Assembly: GCF_022095675.1 (NCBI RefSeq)
Contig: NZ_JAHYSG010000005.1
Coordinates: 139,862 to 203,861, forward strand
Direction of reading: 5' to 3'
DNA from: Dactylosporangium sp. AC04546
GTDB taxonomy: Bacteria; Actinomycetota; Actinomycetes; Mycobacteriales; Micromonosporaceae
Length of the DNA stretch: 64,000 nt
Shown piece after piece: positions 8,607 through 17,700 of this stretch. Below the pieces are notes generated by a model. That model worked only from the letters and a program-made list of their open reading frames with translations, searched no databases and had not been told where the DNA came from. The translations under genes and the position numbers were made by a program. The stretch's first letter is position 1, and each line of letters opens with the position of its first letter.

Positions 8607-9956
8607 ATGGGGACAGCCACCTTCGGCATGAACGTCGTCGACTGGGAGAGCCGAGTCGACGTCGACCGGCTGCGCCGCGAGCGGCTGGCGAAGCTGAAGC
8701 ACCGGTTGCAGCAGTCGGAGGTGGGCGCGCTGCTCACGTTCGACTTCCACAACATCCGGTACATGACGGCGACGCACATCGGCACCTGGGCGATGGACAA
8801 GATGATCCGGTTCGCGCTGCTGCCGCGCGGCGGCGAGCCGGTGCTGTGGGATTTCGGCTCGGCGGCCCGCCACCACCAGCTGTACGCGCCGTGGCTGGAC
8901 TACCGCACCGGCGACGACGCCGCCGAGGGGGCCAGGGGCACCAGCGGCGCGCGCGCCGGCATCTCGGTGCTGCGCGGCGCGTTCCACCCCGACGCGGGCA
9001 TCGCCGAGGCGGTCGCGCAGAAGATCTTCGAGGAGCTGGAGCGCTACGGCCTGCACACCGCGCCGGTCGGCGTGGACGTGGTGGAGATGCCGGTCCTGCA
9101 GGCACTGCGCGCCAAGGGCATCGAGGTGGTCGACGGGCAGCAGGTGTTCCTGGAGGCCCGCCGGATCAAGACGCCCGACGAGATCACCCTGCTCACCACG
9201 GCGGCGTCCATGGTGGACGCCGCCTACGACGAGCTGTACGGGTTCCTGCGTCCCGGGGTCCGGGAGAACGAAACCGTCGGCCTGGTCGCCAAGCGCCTCT
9301 ACGATCTGGGCTCCGAACACGTCGAGGGGGTCAACGCGATCTCCGGCGAACGCTGCTCCCCGCACCCGCACGTGTTCAGCGACCGGCTCATCCGCCCCGG
9401 CGACCCGGCGTTCTTCGACATCCTGCACAGCTTCATGGGGTACCGCACCTGCTACTACCGCACGTTCGCGGTCGGCAGCGCCTCCCGCGCGCAGGTCGAC
9501 GCCTACACGCGCTGCCGCGAGTACATGGACCGGGCGATCGAGCTGGTGAAGCCCGGCGCCACCACCGCCGACATCGTCAGCGTGTGGCCCACCGCGCAGG
9601 AGTTCGGCTTCGCCGACGAGGAGGCCGCCTTCGCCCTGCAGTACGGCCACGGCGTGGGCCTGTCGATCTGGGAGAAGCCCATCTTCAGCCGGCTGGTGTC
9701 GCTGGAGCACCCCGAGGTGCTGGAGGAGGGCATGGTGTTCGCGCTCGAAACGTACTGGCCGTCGGCCGACGGCGTGGGCGCCGCGCGCATCGAGGAGGAG
9801 ATCGTCGTGACCGCCGACGGCGCCGAGGTCATCACCAAGTTCCCGGCCGAGCAGCTGCTGGTCGCCGGGCAGCGCTACTACACGACCGCCGGCCCGCTGC
9901 CGCTGCAGCGCCACGCCCAGTCGCACATCAACAACCGGGACGGAGCGGGCAGCTGA
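8607..9956 (+). CDS. M24 (creatinase / Xaa-Pro peptidase) family protein
   Basis: A 449-residue protein with the creatinase N-domain (about 15-190) and the pita-bread catalytic fold (about 195-440). The layout resembles non-peptidase M24 proteins such as creatinase, ectoine hydrolase and the DMSP lyase DddP. Ligand positions that can be read are D in F-F-D-I-L-H, H in Y-G-H-G-V-G, E in F-A-L-E-T and E in R-I-E-E-E. The position of the second Asp, normally G-Y-x-x-D-x-x-R-T, reads G-Y-R-T-C-Y-Y-R-T, so a Cys replaces the expected metal ligand. This argues against a standard dinuclear peptidase. It lies in the amidohydrolase operon, 21 bases behind the previous gene. Confidence 0.85.
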   Translation: MGTATFGMNVVDWESRVDVDRLRRERLAKLKHRLQQSEVGALLTFDFHNIRYMTATHIGTWAMDKMIRFALLPRGGEPVLWDFGSAARHHQLYAPWLDYRTGDDAAEGARGTSGARAGISVLRGAFHPDAGIAEAVAQKIFEELERYGLHTAPVGVDVVEMPVLQALRAKGIEVVDGQQVFLEARRIKTPDEITLLTTAASMVDAAYDELYGFLRPGVRENETVGLVAKRLYDLGSEHVEGVNAISGERCSPHPHVFSDRLIRPGDPAFFDILHSFMGYRTCYYRTFAVGSASRAQVDAYTRCREYMDRAIELVKPGATTADIVSVWPTAQEFGFADEEAAFALQYGHGVGLSIWEKPIFSRLVSLEHPEVLEEGMVFALETYWPSADGVGAARIEEEIVVTADGAEVITKFPAEQLLVAGQRYYTTAGPLPLQRHAQSHINNRDGAGS

Positions 9957-10066
9957 TGGCCATCGCGACGCTCGCCGAGGCGGAGGTCCGCAAGTCGGCG
10001 CGCGGCTGCCGGTTCTCCGCGGAACACGGGCCGGCTTCCCGTCCGGCGCGTTCGGGACGCTGCTGA
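9956..10066 (+). CDS. Small ORF (36 codons) coupled to the M24 gene; possible gene remnant
   Basis: An ATG overlaps the stop of the M24 gene (ATGA) and opens a 36-codon frame that ends 7 bases before a strong hairpin. The product has no recognisable domain and looks like the N-terminal stub of a longer gene lost by deletion. It could also be a real but unknown small protein. The coupling to the upstream stop is the only positive evidence. Confidence 0.25.
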   Translation: MAIATLAEAEVRKSARGCRFSAEHGPASRPARSGRC

Positions 10067-10072
10067 TCGGGT

Positions 10073-10100
10073 CGGCCGGCGCGACCCGTCGCGCCGGCCG
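10073..10100. terminator. Bidirectional hairpin terminator between convergent operons
   Basis: A perfect 13-bp stem (10073-10085 paired with 10088-10100) closes a CC loop. It sits between the end of the plus-strand catabolic operon and the end of the minus-strand gntR gene, where a terminator for both directions is expected. There is no T-run, as is usual in GC-rich actinobacteria. Confidence 0.75.
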
Positions 10101-10107
10101 GGCCCGC

Positions 10108-10791
10108 TCAGCCGTTCGCGGTGAAGATCTCCGGGTGGTGTGACAGTTCGACTCTCGTACGCCGGATGTGGCCTTCCAGCACCCGGCCGGCGTCCACGAC
10201 ATCACCCCGGCGCACGGCGTCCAACAGCAGCTGATGCTCGGCGTTGACGATCCAGCGCCGCGTCTCGCCGATGATCGTCATGAACGCCCGGCGGTAGTAC
10301 TGCGTGGAGTTCCACAGCCGGACCACGATGCCCGCGAGCGGCTCGACCTCGCAGCGCGAGTAGGTCAGCAGGTGAAACTCCCGGTCCAGCCGCAGGAACT
10401 CGGTCACGTCGGTGTTTCGCTCGATCGCGCGCTGCAGGGCCTCCAGCTCCGCGATCACCGCGTCGTCCAGCCGGGGCAGGCTCTCGGCCAGCGCCAACGG
10501 CTCCAGCCGTTCGCGCATCCGGTAGACGACGTCGAGCTCCCGGGCGCCCAGCCGCAGCACCCGGGCGCCCTTGTTCGGCTCCTGTTCGGTGAGGCCCTCG
10601 GCGGTGAGCATGCGCAGCGCCTCCCGGACCGGCAGCCGGCTGGCACCGAGCCGCTCGGCGACCTCGTTCTGGCGGATCCGCTGCCCGGGCGGGATCTGTC
10701 CGTCGAGGATGGCCTGGCGCAGGTAGGCGGCCACCCGCAGGCTCGCCGCCGACTCGGCCGGGCCGTCGGTCATGTCGTCAGTCACGTCCAT
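10108..10791 (-). CDS. GntR-family regulator, FadR/FCD subfamily
   Basis: A 227-residue regulator. The N-terminal winged helix (about 15-85) shows the classic motif V-A-E-R-L-G-A-S-R-L-P-V-R-E-A-L-R followed by the wing. The all-helical FCD effector domain (about 95-215) contains L-D-R-E-F-H and a later E-H-Q-L-L-L-D-A motif, typical of the metal and organic-acid pocket. Its start lies inside the end of the VOC gene (14-base overlap), so the two are co-transcribed on the minus strand. FCD regulators usually repress neighbouring catabolic genes and are released by a carboxylate intermediate. The two GGATCC-centred palindromes at 11303 and 11367 are its likely operators. Confidence 0.93.
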   Translation of the reverse strand: MDVTDDMTDGPAESAASLRVAAYLRQAILDGQIPPGQRIRQNEVAERLGASRLPVREALRMLTAEGLTEQEPNKGARVLRLGARELDVVYRMRERLEPLALAESLPRLDDAVIAELEALQRAIERNTDVTEFLRLDREFHLLTYSRCEVEPLAGIVVRLWNSTQYYRRAFMTIIGETRRWIVNAEHQLLLDAVRRGDVVDAGRVLEGHIRRTRVELSHHPEIFTANG

Positions 10792-11290
10792 CGCGTGCCG
10801 GCCCCGCCAGGTCGAACGCCTTGCCGTCCGGATAGGACACCAGCTCGAACTGCATTCCCCACGGAGCCAGAAAATACACCCATCGCTGCCCGGCGCTGGG
10901 ACCCGAGCTGGCGGTCGGGTCGCCGAGCACGGTCACGCCGCACCGCCGCAGGTAGTCGACGGCGACGTCCAGGTCCTCGACGTAGAGGGCGACATGGTGG
11001 CCGCCGACGTCGCTGTTGCGCGGCGGGTGCGGGTCCTGGTCCGGCGCTTCGTAGTGGAACACCTCGAAGATCGCCTGGCCGCCGCAGCGGAAGAGGTGCA
11101 GCCGGCGCATGACCGCGCGCGGGCCGACGCCCAGGTGCTCGGCCATCCAGTCGTCGTCGCGCTCGAACGGGCCCAGCGAGTACAGGTACTCGCAGCCGAG
11201 CACCTCTACCAGGAACCGTCGGGCCTGCTCCAGGTCGGGCACGGTGAAGCCGATGTGGTCGACCCCGGTCAACCCCGGCAGCGTTGCCAT
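10778..11290 (-). CDS. VOC-family (glyoxalase/dioxygenase-like) protein
   Basis: A 170-residue protein of the vicinal-oxygen-chelate superfamily with two beta-alpha-beta-beta-beta modules. Probable metal residues are His in V-D-H-I-G-F near residue 10, Glu in I-F-E-V-F-H-Y near residue 80, His in G-G-H-H-V-A-L near residue 100 and Glu in Q-F-E-L-V near residue 147. I placed the start at the ATG at 11290 because GGAGGT lies 5 bases upstream; a longer frame to 11320 lacks such a site. It is first in a two-gene operon with the GntR regulator. The domain order fits methylmalonyl-CoA epimerase-like or lactoylglutathione-lyase-like enzymes, so the reaction is open. Confidence 0.83.
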   Translation of the reverse strand: MATLPGLTGVDHIGFTVPDLEQARRFLVEVLGCEYLYSLGPFERDDDWMAEHLGVGPRAVMRRLHLFRCGGQAIFEVFHYEAPDQDPHPPRNSDVGGHHVALYVEDLDVAVDYLRRCGVTVLGDPTASSGPSAGQRWVYFLAPWGMQFELVSYPDGKAFDLAGPARDGRD

Positions 11291-11302
11291 GAACACCTCC
11301 GT

Positions 11303-11312
11303 ATGGATCCAT
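11303..11312. promoter_or_regulatory. Putative GntR operator 1
   Basis: ATGGATCCAT is a perfect 10-bp palindrome only 12 bases upstream of the VOC start, so a bound regulator would block the voc-gntR operon. Palindromes with a GATCC-type centre are common sites for FCD-subfamily GntR proteins. A second copy lies 64 bp away, centre to centre. Confidence 0.5.
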
Positions 11313-11366
11313 TTTGGCATTCATACCACCGCGACGTCTCGAAAAACAGCCGCGATCATCTTGAGA

Positions 11367-11376
11367 TTGGATCCAT
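11367..11376. promoter_or_regulatory. Putative GntR operator 2
   Basis: TTGGATCCAT contains the 8-bp palindrome TGGATCCA shared with operator 1. The 64-bp centre-to-centre distance is close to six DNA turns, so both sites face the same side of the helix. This copy lies nearer the dehydrogenase operon (start 11443), consistent with control of both divergent operons. Confidence 0.5.
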
Positions 11377-11442
11377 GTACTGCGAGACTGCGGCGATGCG
11401 GCCACTCTGCGCCGCCGCGATGCAGTGAAGGGGTGCAGTCAC

Positions 11443-13629
11443 ATGCCCGAGCGCCGCCCGCTCACACCGGACCAGCCGTGGGTCGAGTTCACCGTCACCG
11501 ACGCCGACTGGGACGCCGCCGCACCGGAGCTCCTGACCTCGATGTACAGCCAGCTGATCCTGATCCGGACCTTCGAGCAGTACGTGCTCCAACTGGCCGC
11601 GGAAGGGCTGGTCCACGGCCCCGCCCATTCCAGCATCGGGCAGGAGGGCGGCGCGGTCGGCTCGATCCTGGCGCTGCGCACCGGGGACACGGTCAACGGT
11701 TCACACCGCGGCCATCACCAGTTCCTGGCCAAGGCCCTCGCCCACGTCGAACCGAAGGGCATCGACCCGACCGCCGACTACTCACCGGAGGTGCGCGACG
11801 TGGTGCTGCGCACCCTGGCCGAGATCTGCGGCCTGGACCGCGGCTGGAGCCACGGCCGTGGCGGCTCGATGCACCTGCAGTGGAAGCAGGCCGGCGCGAT
11901 CGGCACGAACGCCATCGTCGGCGGCGGCGTCCCGCTCGCCGCCGGATCCGCGTGGGCGCACGGCCGCGCCGGCACCGACGCCGTTGCCGTGACGTACTTC
12001 GGCGACGGTGCCATCAACATCGGCTCGACCCTGGAGACGTTCAACCTGGCCGCCGCCTGGCGCCTGCCGCTGTGCTTCTTCGTGGAGAACAACCACTACG
12101 CGGTGTCGACGACCGTCGACGAGTCGACCGCCGAGCCGCGCCTGTCCGCCCGCGGGCCCGGCTTCGGCATCCGCAGCTGGCGCGTGGACGGCATGAACGT
12201 GCTCGCCGTGCACCTGGCGATGCGGGAGGCGGTCGAGGCCATGCGCGCCGGTGACGGCCCGACCCTGGTGGAGGCCGACGTCTATCGGTACTACCACCAG
12301 AACGGCCCGTTCCCGGGCAGTGCGTTTCGCTACCGCACCCGCCAGGAGGAGGACAGCTGGCGCGCCCGCGACCCGATCACCCAACTCGAGGGGCACCTGG
12401 CCCGGCGCGGCATCCTGTCGACGGCGCAGCAGCGGGGCGCCCTCGACCGCGCCAACCAACTGCTCGCCGAGACCGGCGGGGTTCTTCTCGAACCGGCACC
12501 GGGCGGCAAACCGCAGGAGCGGCGCATCCGGCCGGCCGAGTGGCCGGACCCTGCCTTCGCCGACGTCGGCGTGCGCGGGGACCTGTCCGAGTTCGCCGGT
12601 GTCCGTACCGCCGACCGCGACGACTACGGCGCGACGGCAACGATGAAGTTCGTCGACGCCGTCGCCAGGGTGATGGACCGCCGGATGGCCGCCGACGAGC
12701 GGATCGTGGTGATGGGCGAGGACGTGCACCGGCTCAGCGGCGGCACCAACGGCGCCACCCGCGGCCTCAAGGAGACCTACCCGGACCGGGTGCTCGGCAC
12801 CCCGATCAGCGAGAACGCGTTCGCCGGCCTGGGCGGCGGGCTCGCCCTGGACGGCCGGTACCGCCCGGTCGTGGAGTTCATGTACGCCGACTTCATGTGG
12901 GTCGCCGCCGACCAGCTGTTCAACCAGATCGGCAAGGCCCGGCACATGTTCGGCGGCGACGACCCGGTCCCGTTCGTGCTGCGCGCCAAGGTCGCCATGG
13001 GCACCGGCTACGGCTCCCAGCACTCGATGGACCCGGCCGGCGTCTTCGCCACCGCGGCCGGCTGGCGCATCGTCGCGCCGTCCACGCCGTTCGACTACGT
13101 CGGCCTGATGAACAGCGCGCTGCGCTGCCAGGACCCGGTGCTCGTGCTCGAACACGTCGACCTCTATCCCGCCACCGGTGAGGGACCGGCCGGCGACTGG
13201 GACTTCTGCCTGCCGGTCGGTCGCGCCGCGGTACGCCGCACCGGCTCCGCCGTCACCGTGCTCACCTATCTGGCGATGACCGGCACGGTGCTCGACGCGG
13301 TCGAGCGGACCGGCGTCGACGCCGAGGTGATCGACCTGCGCTGGCTCGACCGGGCCAGCATCGACTGGGACACCATCGGCGCCAGCGTGCGCAAGACCAA
13401 CCGGGTGCTCATCGCCGAACAGGGCGCCCTCGGCACGTCGTACGGTGGCTGGCTCGCCGACGAGATACACCGCCGCTGGTTCGACTGGCTCGACGCGCCC
13501 GTCGAACGGGTCACCGGCGGTGTCGCGTCCCCCAGCATCAGCAAGGTGCTCGAGCGTGCCGCCATCGCCGGTACCGACGACGTCGCCCGCCGCCTCACCG
13601 AGCTCAACGGCGGTGGTGATCGTGGCTGA
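11443..13629 (+). CDS. 2-oxoacid dehydrogenase E1 component, alpha and beta subunits fused
   Basis: A 728-residue thiamine-diphosphate enzyme in which E1-alpha (about 1-350) and E1-beta (about 390-728), usually separate genes, form one chain. The alpha half has G-S-H-R-G-H-H and the TPP motif starting G-D-G-A-I-N near residue 185 and ending in E-N-N. The beta half starts with K-F-V-D-A-V and has the E-D-V and Y-A-D-F-M stretches typical of transketolase-like E1-beta. It decarboxylates a 2-oxoacid and passes the acyl group to the E2 lipoyl arm. AAGGGGTG lies 7 bases before the chosen ATG; a GTG at 11425 is possible. The branched-chain/acetoin/pyruvate choice is open, and no E3 gene is present here. 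Confidence 0.9.
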   Translation: MPERRPLTPDQPWVEFTVTDADWDAAAPELLTSMYSQLILIRTFEQYVLQLAAEGLVHGPAHSSIGQEGGAVGSILALRTGDTVNGSHRGHHQFLAKALAHVEPKGIDPTADYSPEVRDVVLRTLAEICGLDRGWSHGRGGSMHLQWKQAGAIGTNAIVGGGVPLAAGSAWAHGRAGTDAVAVTYFGDGAINIGSTLETFNLAAAWRLPLCFFVENNHYAVSTTVDESTAEPRLSARGPGFGIRSWRVDGMNVLAVHLAMREAVEAMRAGDGPTLVEADVYRYYHQNGPFPGSAFRYRTRQEEDSWRARDPITQLEGHLARRGILSTAQQRGALDRANQLLAETGGVLLEPAPGGKPQERRIRPAEWPDPAFADVGVRGDLSEFAGVRTADRDDYGATATMKFVDAVARVMDRRMAADERIVVMGEDVHRLSGGTNGATRGLKETYPDRVLGTPISENAFAGLGGGLALDGRYRPVVEFMYADFMWVAADQLFNQIGKARHMFGGDDPVPFVLRAKVAMGTGYGSQHSMDPAGVFATAAGWRIVAPSTPFDYVGLMNSALRCQDPVLVLEHVDLYPATGEGPAGDWDFCLPVGRAAVRRTGSAVTVLTYLAMTGTVLDAVERTGVDAEVIDLRWLDRASIDWDTIGASVRKTNRVLIAEQGALGTSYGGWLADEIHRRWFDWLDAPVERVTGGVASPSISKVLERAAIAGTDDVARRLTELNGGGDRG

Positions 13630-14965
13630 GCTGCTGCGCATGCCGGAGATCGCGGCGAACACGGAGGAGGCGATCCTGGCCGGCTGGCCGGTTGCCGAAC
13701 GCGAGCCGTTCGCCGCCGGCGCCGTCATCGCCACCATCGAGACCGCCAAGGCGGCCGTCGACGTCGAAGCCCCCGCCCCCGGCGTGATCCTGCGCATGCT
13801 GGTCGCCGAGGGTGCCAACGTCCAGGTCGGCGACGCGATCGCGCTGATCGCGAACCCCGATGAAACGGTGGACGATGTCGACGCCACCCTGACCCGCCTC
13901 GGCTTCGCCGCCTCGCCCGCTTCCCCGCCCGTCGACGTCGCCGCCGCCTCACATGTGGACGGTGCCGGCGGACGGTCCCGGGTGTTCGCCAGTCCCTTGG
14001 CCCGCAAGTTGGCGCGGGAGGCCGGCGTCGCCTTCGAGACCCTGCGGGGGTCGGGTCCGCACGGGCGGGTGGTACGGGCCGACGTCGAGGCCGCGATCGC
14101 CGACCGCGAGCGCGCGGTGGCCCCGGCCGCGCCGCCGGCCGCGGCCGCGGGCTCCGCGTCGACCTCGACCTCGGCGTCGACCTCAACCTCGGCGTTGACC
14201 TCGACCTCGGCGTCGACCGAAGACTCGGTCGTGGCGCCGGAGCAGGCTGTTGGCGGCGGGCGGGCGGCGGGCGCAGCGACCGCGGGAACCGGCCTGGTGC
14301 CGCACTCCCGGCTGCGCCGGGCCATCGCGCGCCGGCTCACCGAGAGCAAGTCCAACGTGCCGCACTTCTACCTGCGCGGCAGTGCCCAGGTCGACGCGCT
14401 GCTCGCGCTGCGGGCAGAGCTCAACGCCGCAGCCCCGGTGAAGATCTCGGTCAACGACCTGGTCGTCAAGGCGGTGGCCCAGGCGCACACGGCGGTCCCG
14501 GCCATGAACGTCGTGTGGACCGAGGACGGCATGCGGGTGTTCCCCTCCGTCGACCTCGGCATCGCTGTCGCCACCGACGGTGGCCTGGTCACCCCGGTAC
14601 TGCGGGCGGTTGAGCGGATGGGCGTGAGCCAGGTCGCCGCGGCGGCCCGGGACTTCGCCGAACGCGCCAAACGGGGCGGCCTCAAGCAGGACGAACTGGA
14701 GGGCGGCAGCGCCACCGTCACCAACCTCGGCATGTACGGCACCGAGGAGTTCGCCGCGATCATCAACCCGCCCCAGTCGACGATCCTCGCCGTGGGTGCG
14801 GCCCGCCGGGAACCGGTCGTCACCGACACCGGCGACCTCGCCGCCGCCACCGTCCTGCGGGTGACCCTCTCGGTCGACCATCGCGCCATCGACGGCTCCC
14901 TCGCCGCACAGTGGATGCGCGCCTTCGTCGGGATTCTGCAGCAGCCACTGCGCATCGTCTGCTGA
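13622..14965 (+). CDS. Dihydrolipoamide acyltransferase (E2) of the 2-oxoacid dehydrogenase
   Basis: A 447-residue E2 protein. The lipoyl domain (about 1-80) carries its modified lysine in I-E-T-A-K-A. A peripheral-subunit-binding domain (about 120-158) reads A-S-P-L-A-R-K-L-A-R-E-A-G. A low-complexity Ala/Ser/Thr linker (about 165-205) follows, then the catalytic domain (about 220-447) with the V-D-H-R-A-I-D-G active-site motif. It transfers the acyl group from E1 to coenzyme A. The GTG start at 13622 lies inside the end of the E1 gene; GTG at 13616 is an alternative. Part of the linker is encoded by an 18-bp tandem repeat. Confidence 0.92.
   Translation: MAELLRMPEIAANTEEAILAGWPVAEREPFAAGAVIATIETAKAAVDVEAPAPGVILRMLVAEGANVQVGDAIALIANPDETVDDVDATLTRLGFAASPASPPVDVAAASHVDGAGGRSRVFASPLARKLAREAGVAFETLRGSGPHGRVVRADVEAAIADRERAVAPAAPPAAAAGSASTSTSASTSTSALTSTSASTEDSVVAPEQAVGGGRAAGAATAGTGLVPHSRLRRAIARRLTESKSNVPHFYLRGSAQVDALLALRAELNAAAPVKISVNDLVVKAVAQAHTAVPAMNVVWTEDGMRVFPSVDLGIAVATDGGLVTPVLRAVERMGVSQVAAAARDFAERAKRGGLKQDELEGGSATVTNLGMYGTEEFAAIINPPQSTILAVGAARREPVVTDTGDLAAATVLRVTLSVDHRAIDGSLAAQWMRAFVGILQQPLRIVC
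14156..14218 (+). repeat. 18-bp tandem repeat in the E2 linker
   Basis: Three and a half copies of an 18-bp unit begin at 14156, 14174, 14192 and 14210 with one or two substitutions each. Each unit encodes six residues of an Ala-Ser-Thr repeat. Because the unit is a multiple of three, copy-number change would lengthen or shorten the swinging linker without breaking the frame. Confidence 0.85.
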
Positions 14966-14973
14966 GGACGGCG

Positions 14974-15012
14974 GCACAGCCCCGGGTCCGGAGCAATCGA
15001 CCGGGGCTGTGC
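14974..15012 (+). terminator. Hairpin terminator after the E1-E2 operon
   Basis: A perfect 12-bp inverted repeat (14974-14985 with 15001-15012) flanks a 15-base loop, 8 bases downstream of the E2 stop. It separates the dehydrogenase operon from the alpha-galactosidase gene. Confidence 0.75.
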
Positions 15013-15031
15013 GCCGCCGCTCCCGCACAGA

Positions 15032-15041
15032 TGAGCGCTCA
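15032..15041. promoter_or_regulatory. Putative upstream LacI-type operator of the alpha-galactosidase gene
   Basis: TGAGCGCTCA is a perfect palindrome with the AGCGCT core of many actinobacterial LacI-family sugar-regulator sites. It lies 76 bases upstream of the alpha-galactosidase start, just before a TTGACG (15053) that could be a -35 box with a weak CATCCT -10. Its centre is 122 bp from that of the intragenic operator at 15152. Confidence 0.4.
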
Positions 15042-15117
15042 CAGTTCGCGTATTGACGATCGTGATGCTATAGGCCATCCTGGCCTCGTTCACCAGTTCC
15101 GCCACTGGGAGGATTCC

Positions 15118-16787
<1,670 letters not shown>

Positions 16788-16875
16788 CCCGCGACTGGAG
16801 CGTGGTGGCATCTTGGCCGGGCGGATCTGCACATGGCACGATGGAGATCCGTCCGCCGGACGCAAAGGTGGCCTC

Positions 16876-17286
16876 GTGCGTACATATACGGTCGATTTCG
16901 ATCCGCAACGGTACCGAGTGCAGCTGGACGGCGACGGCATCGCCCACCCGGCGTTCCTGTCACTGCAGGGAAGCCCCGGCATCTACGTGGCCGGGATCGA
17001 CCCCGACCTGCGGCACGAGAACACCCGGCGGCTGCCGAACACCTGCCTGGTGTTCGACTTCGCCCACACATGGATCGTCCGGCAGTACCGCCGGGAGAAC
17101 CCCACCATGATGGGCTTCGCCTACGCGACCGACTCCGACGTCCAGATCGACATCTCGTGGCGCTGCCGCGAGGTCGCCCGCCTCCGGCGGACCGGCCGCG
17201 CCACGCGGACCCAGCTGTCGACGTTCTTCAACAACGAGCGCTGGTCGATCGACTGGACCCCGAACCCCGACTTCGTCACCTTCTGA
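16876..17286 (+). CDS. Hypothetical protein
   Basis: A 136-residue protein of unknown function. I chose the GTG at 16876 because AAAGGTGG precedes it closely; the frame is open upstream to 16813. The sequence is polar, rich in Arg and aromatic residues, with no signal peptide or membrane segment. It contains two short hydrophobic strands (I-Y-V-A-G-I and C-L-V-F-D-F) and ends in a Trp/Phe-rich tail. No family was recognised. It follows the galactosidase gene by about 90 bases on the same strand but need not be related to it. Confidence 0.6.
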   Translation: MRTYTVDFDPQRYRVQLDGDGIAHPAFLSLQGSPGIYVAGIDPDLRHENTRRLPNTCLVFDFAHTWIVRQYRRENPTMMGFAYATDSDVQIDISWRCREVARLRRTGRATRTQLSTFFNNERWSIDWTPNPDFVTF

Positions 17287-17370
17287 CGACGAGCGTCACC
17301 TCCGGGGACCACCCGGCGGTGATACCGACCTGGCCCGGGCGGACGGGGCGGCGAACGACCGGCGCAACGG

Positions 17371-17700
17371 GAGGGCACGCGCAACCTCGTCGACGCCGCC
17401 CGTGCGGCGGGTGCCGGACGGTTCGTCGTGCAGTCGCCGGCGTTCGCGTACGAGCCGGGGGAGGGGCCGGCCGACGAGTCCGTGCCGCTCGACACCGCCG
17501 CGCCGCCGCGGGGTGCGACCGCGGAGGCCGACGGGAGACGGAGGCGATCGCGGGCGAGTTCGGCACGGCCATGTCGCTGCGGTACGGCGTCTTCTACGGG
17601 CCCGGGACCTGGTACGCGCAGGGTGGTGCGGTCGCCGCCGCCCTCGCCGGCGACCCGGGCGCGCCGTTCCTCGGCAGCATCGCCGCCGACCGGTCGGGGG
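17371..17700 (+). pseudogene. Remnant of an NAD-dependent epimerase/dehydratase (SDR) gene
   Basis: Two adjoining frames give the middle of an atypical short-chain dehydrogenase. The first part reads G-T-R-N-L-V-D-A-A-R-A-A-G followed by R-F-V-V-Q-S and A-Y-E-P-G. After a shift near 17535 it continues with M-S-L-R-Y-G-V-F-Y-G-P-G-T-W-Y, the expected downstream motif of this family. The N-terminal nucleotide-binding motif and the C-terminus are missing, and the right end abuts the stop of the tmk gene. This is a broken gene fragment. Confidence 0.75.

Noticed and set aside
6948..10205. 1085-codon open frame on the minus strand
   Set aside because: Antisense to the amidohydrolase and M24 genes; no domain, only composition-driven repeats of Arg, Gly, Val and His.
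11782..14355. 857-codon open frame on the minus strand
   Set aside because: Antisense to the E1-E2 operon, whose catalytic motifs are all on the plus strand.
15053..15081. TTGACG/TATAGG as a sigma-70 promoter for the alpha-galactosidase gene
   Set aside because: The spacing between TTGACG and TATAGG is only 10-12 bases. A 17-base spacing gives a poor -10 (CATCCT), so I did not list it as a promoter.
17121..17495. 124-codon minus-strand ORF opposite the hypothetical protein
   Set aside because: Composition is Arg/Pro/Ser-rich, there is no ribosome-binding site, and it spans the epimerase remnant antisense.
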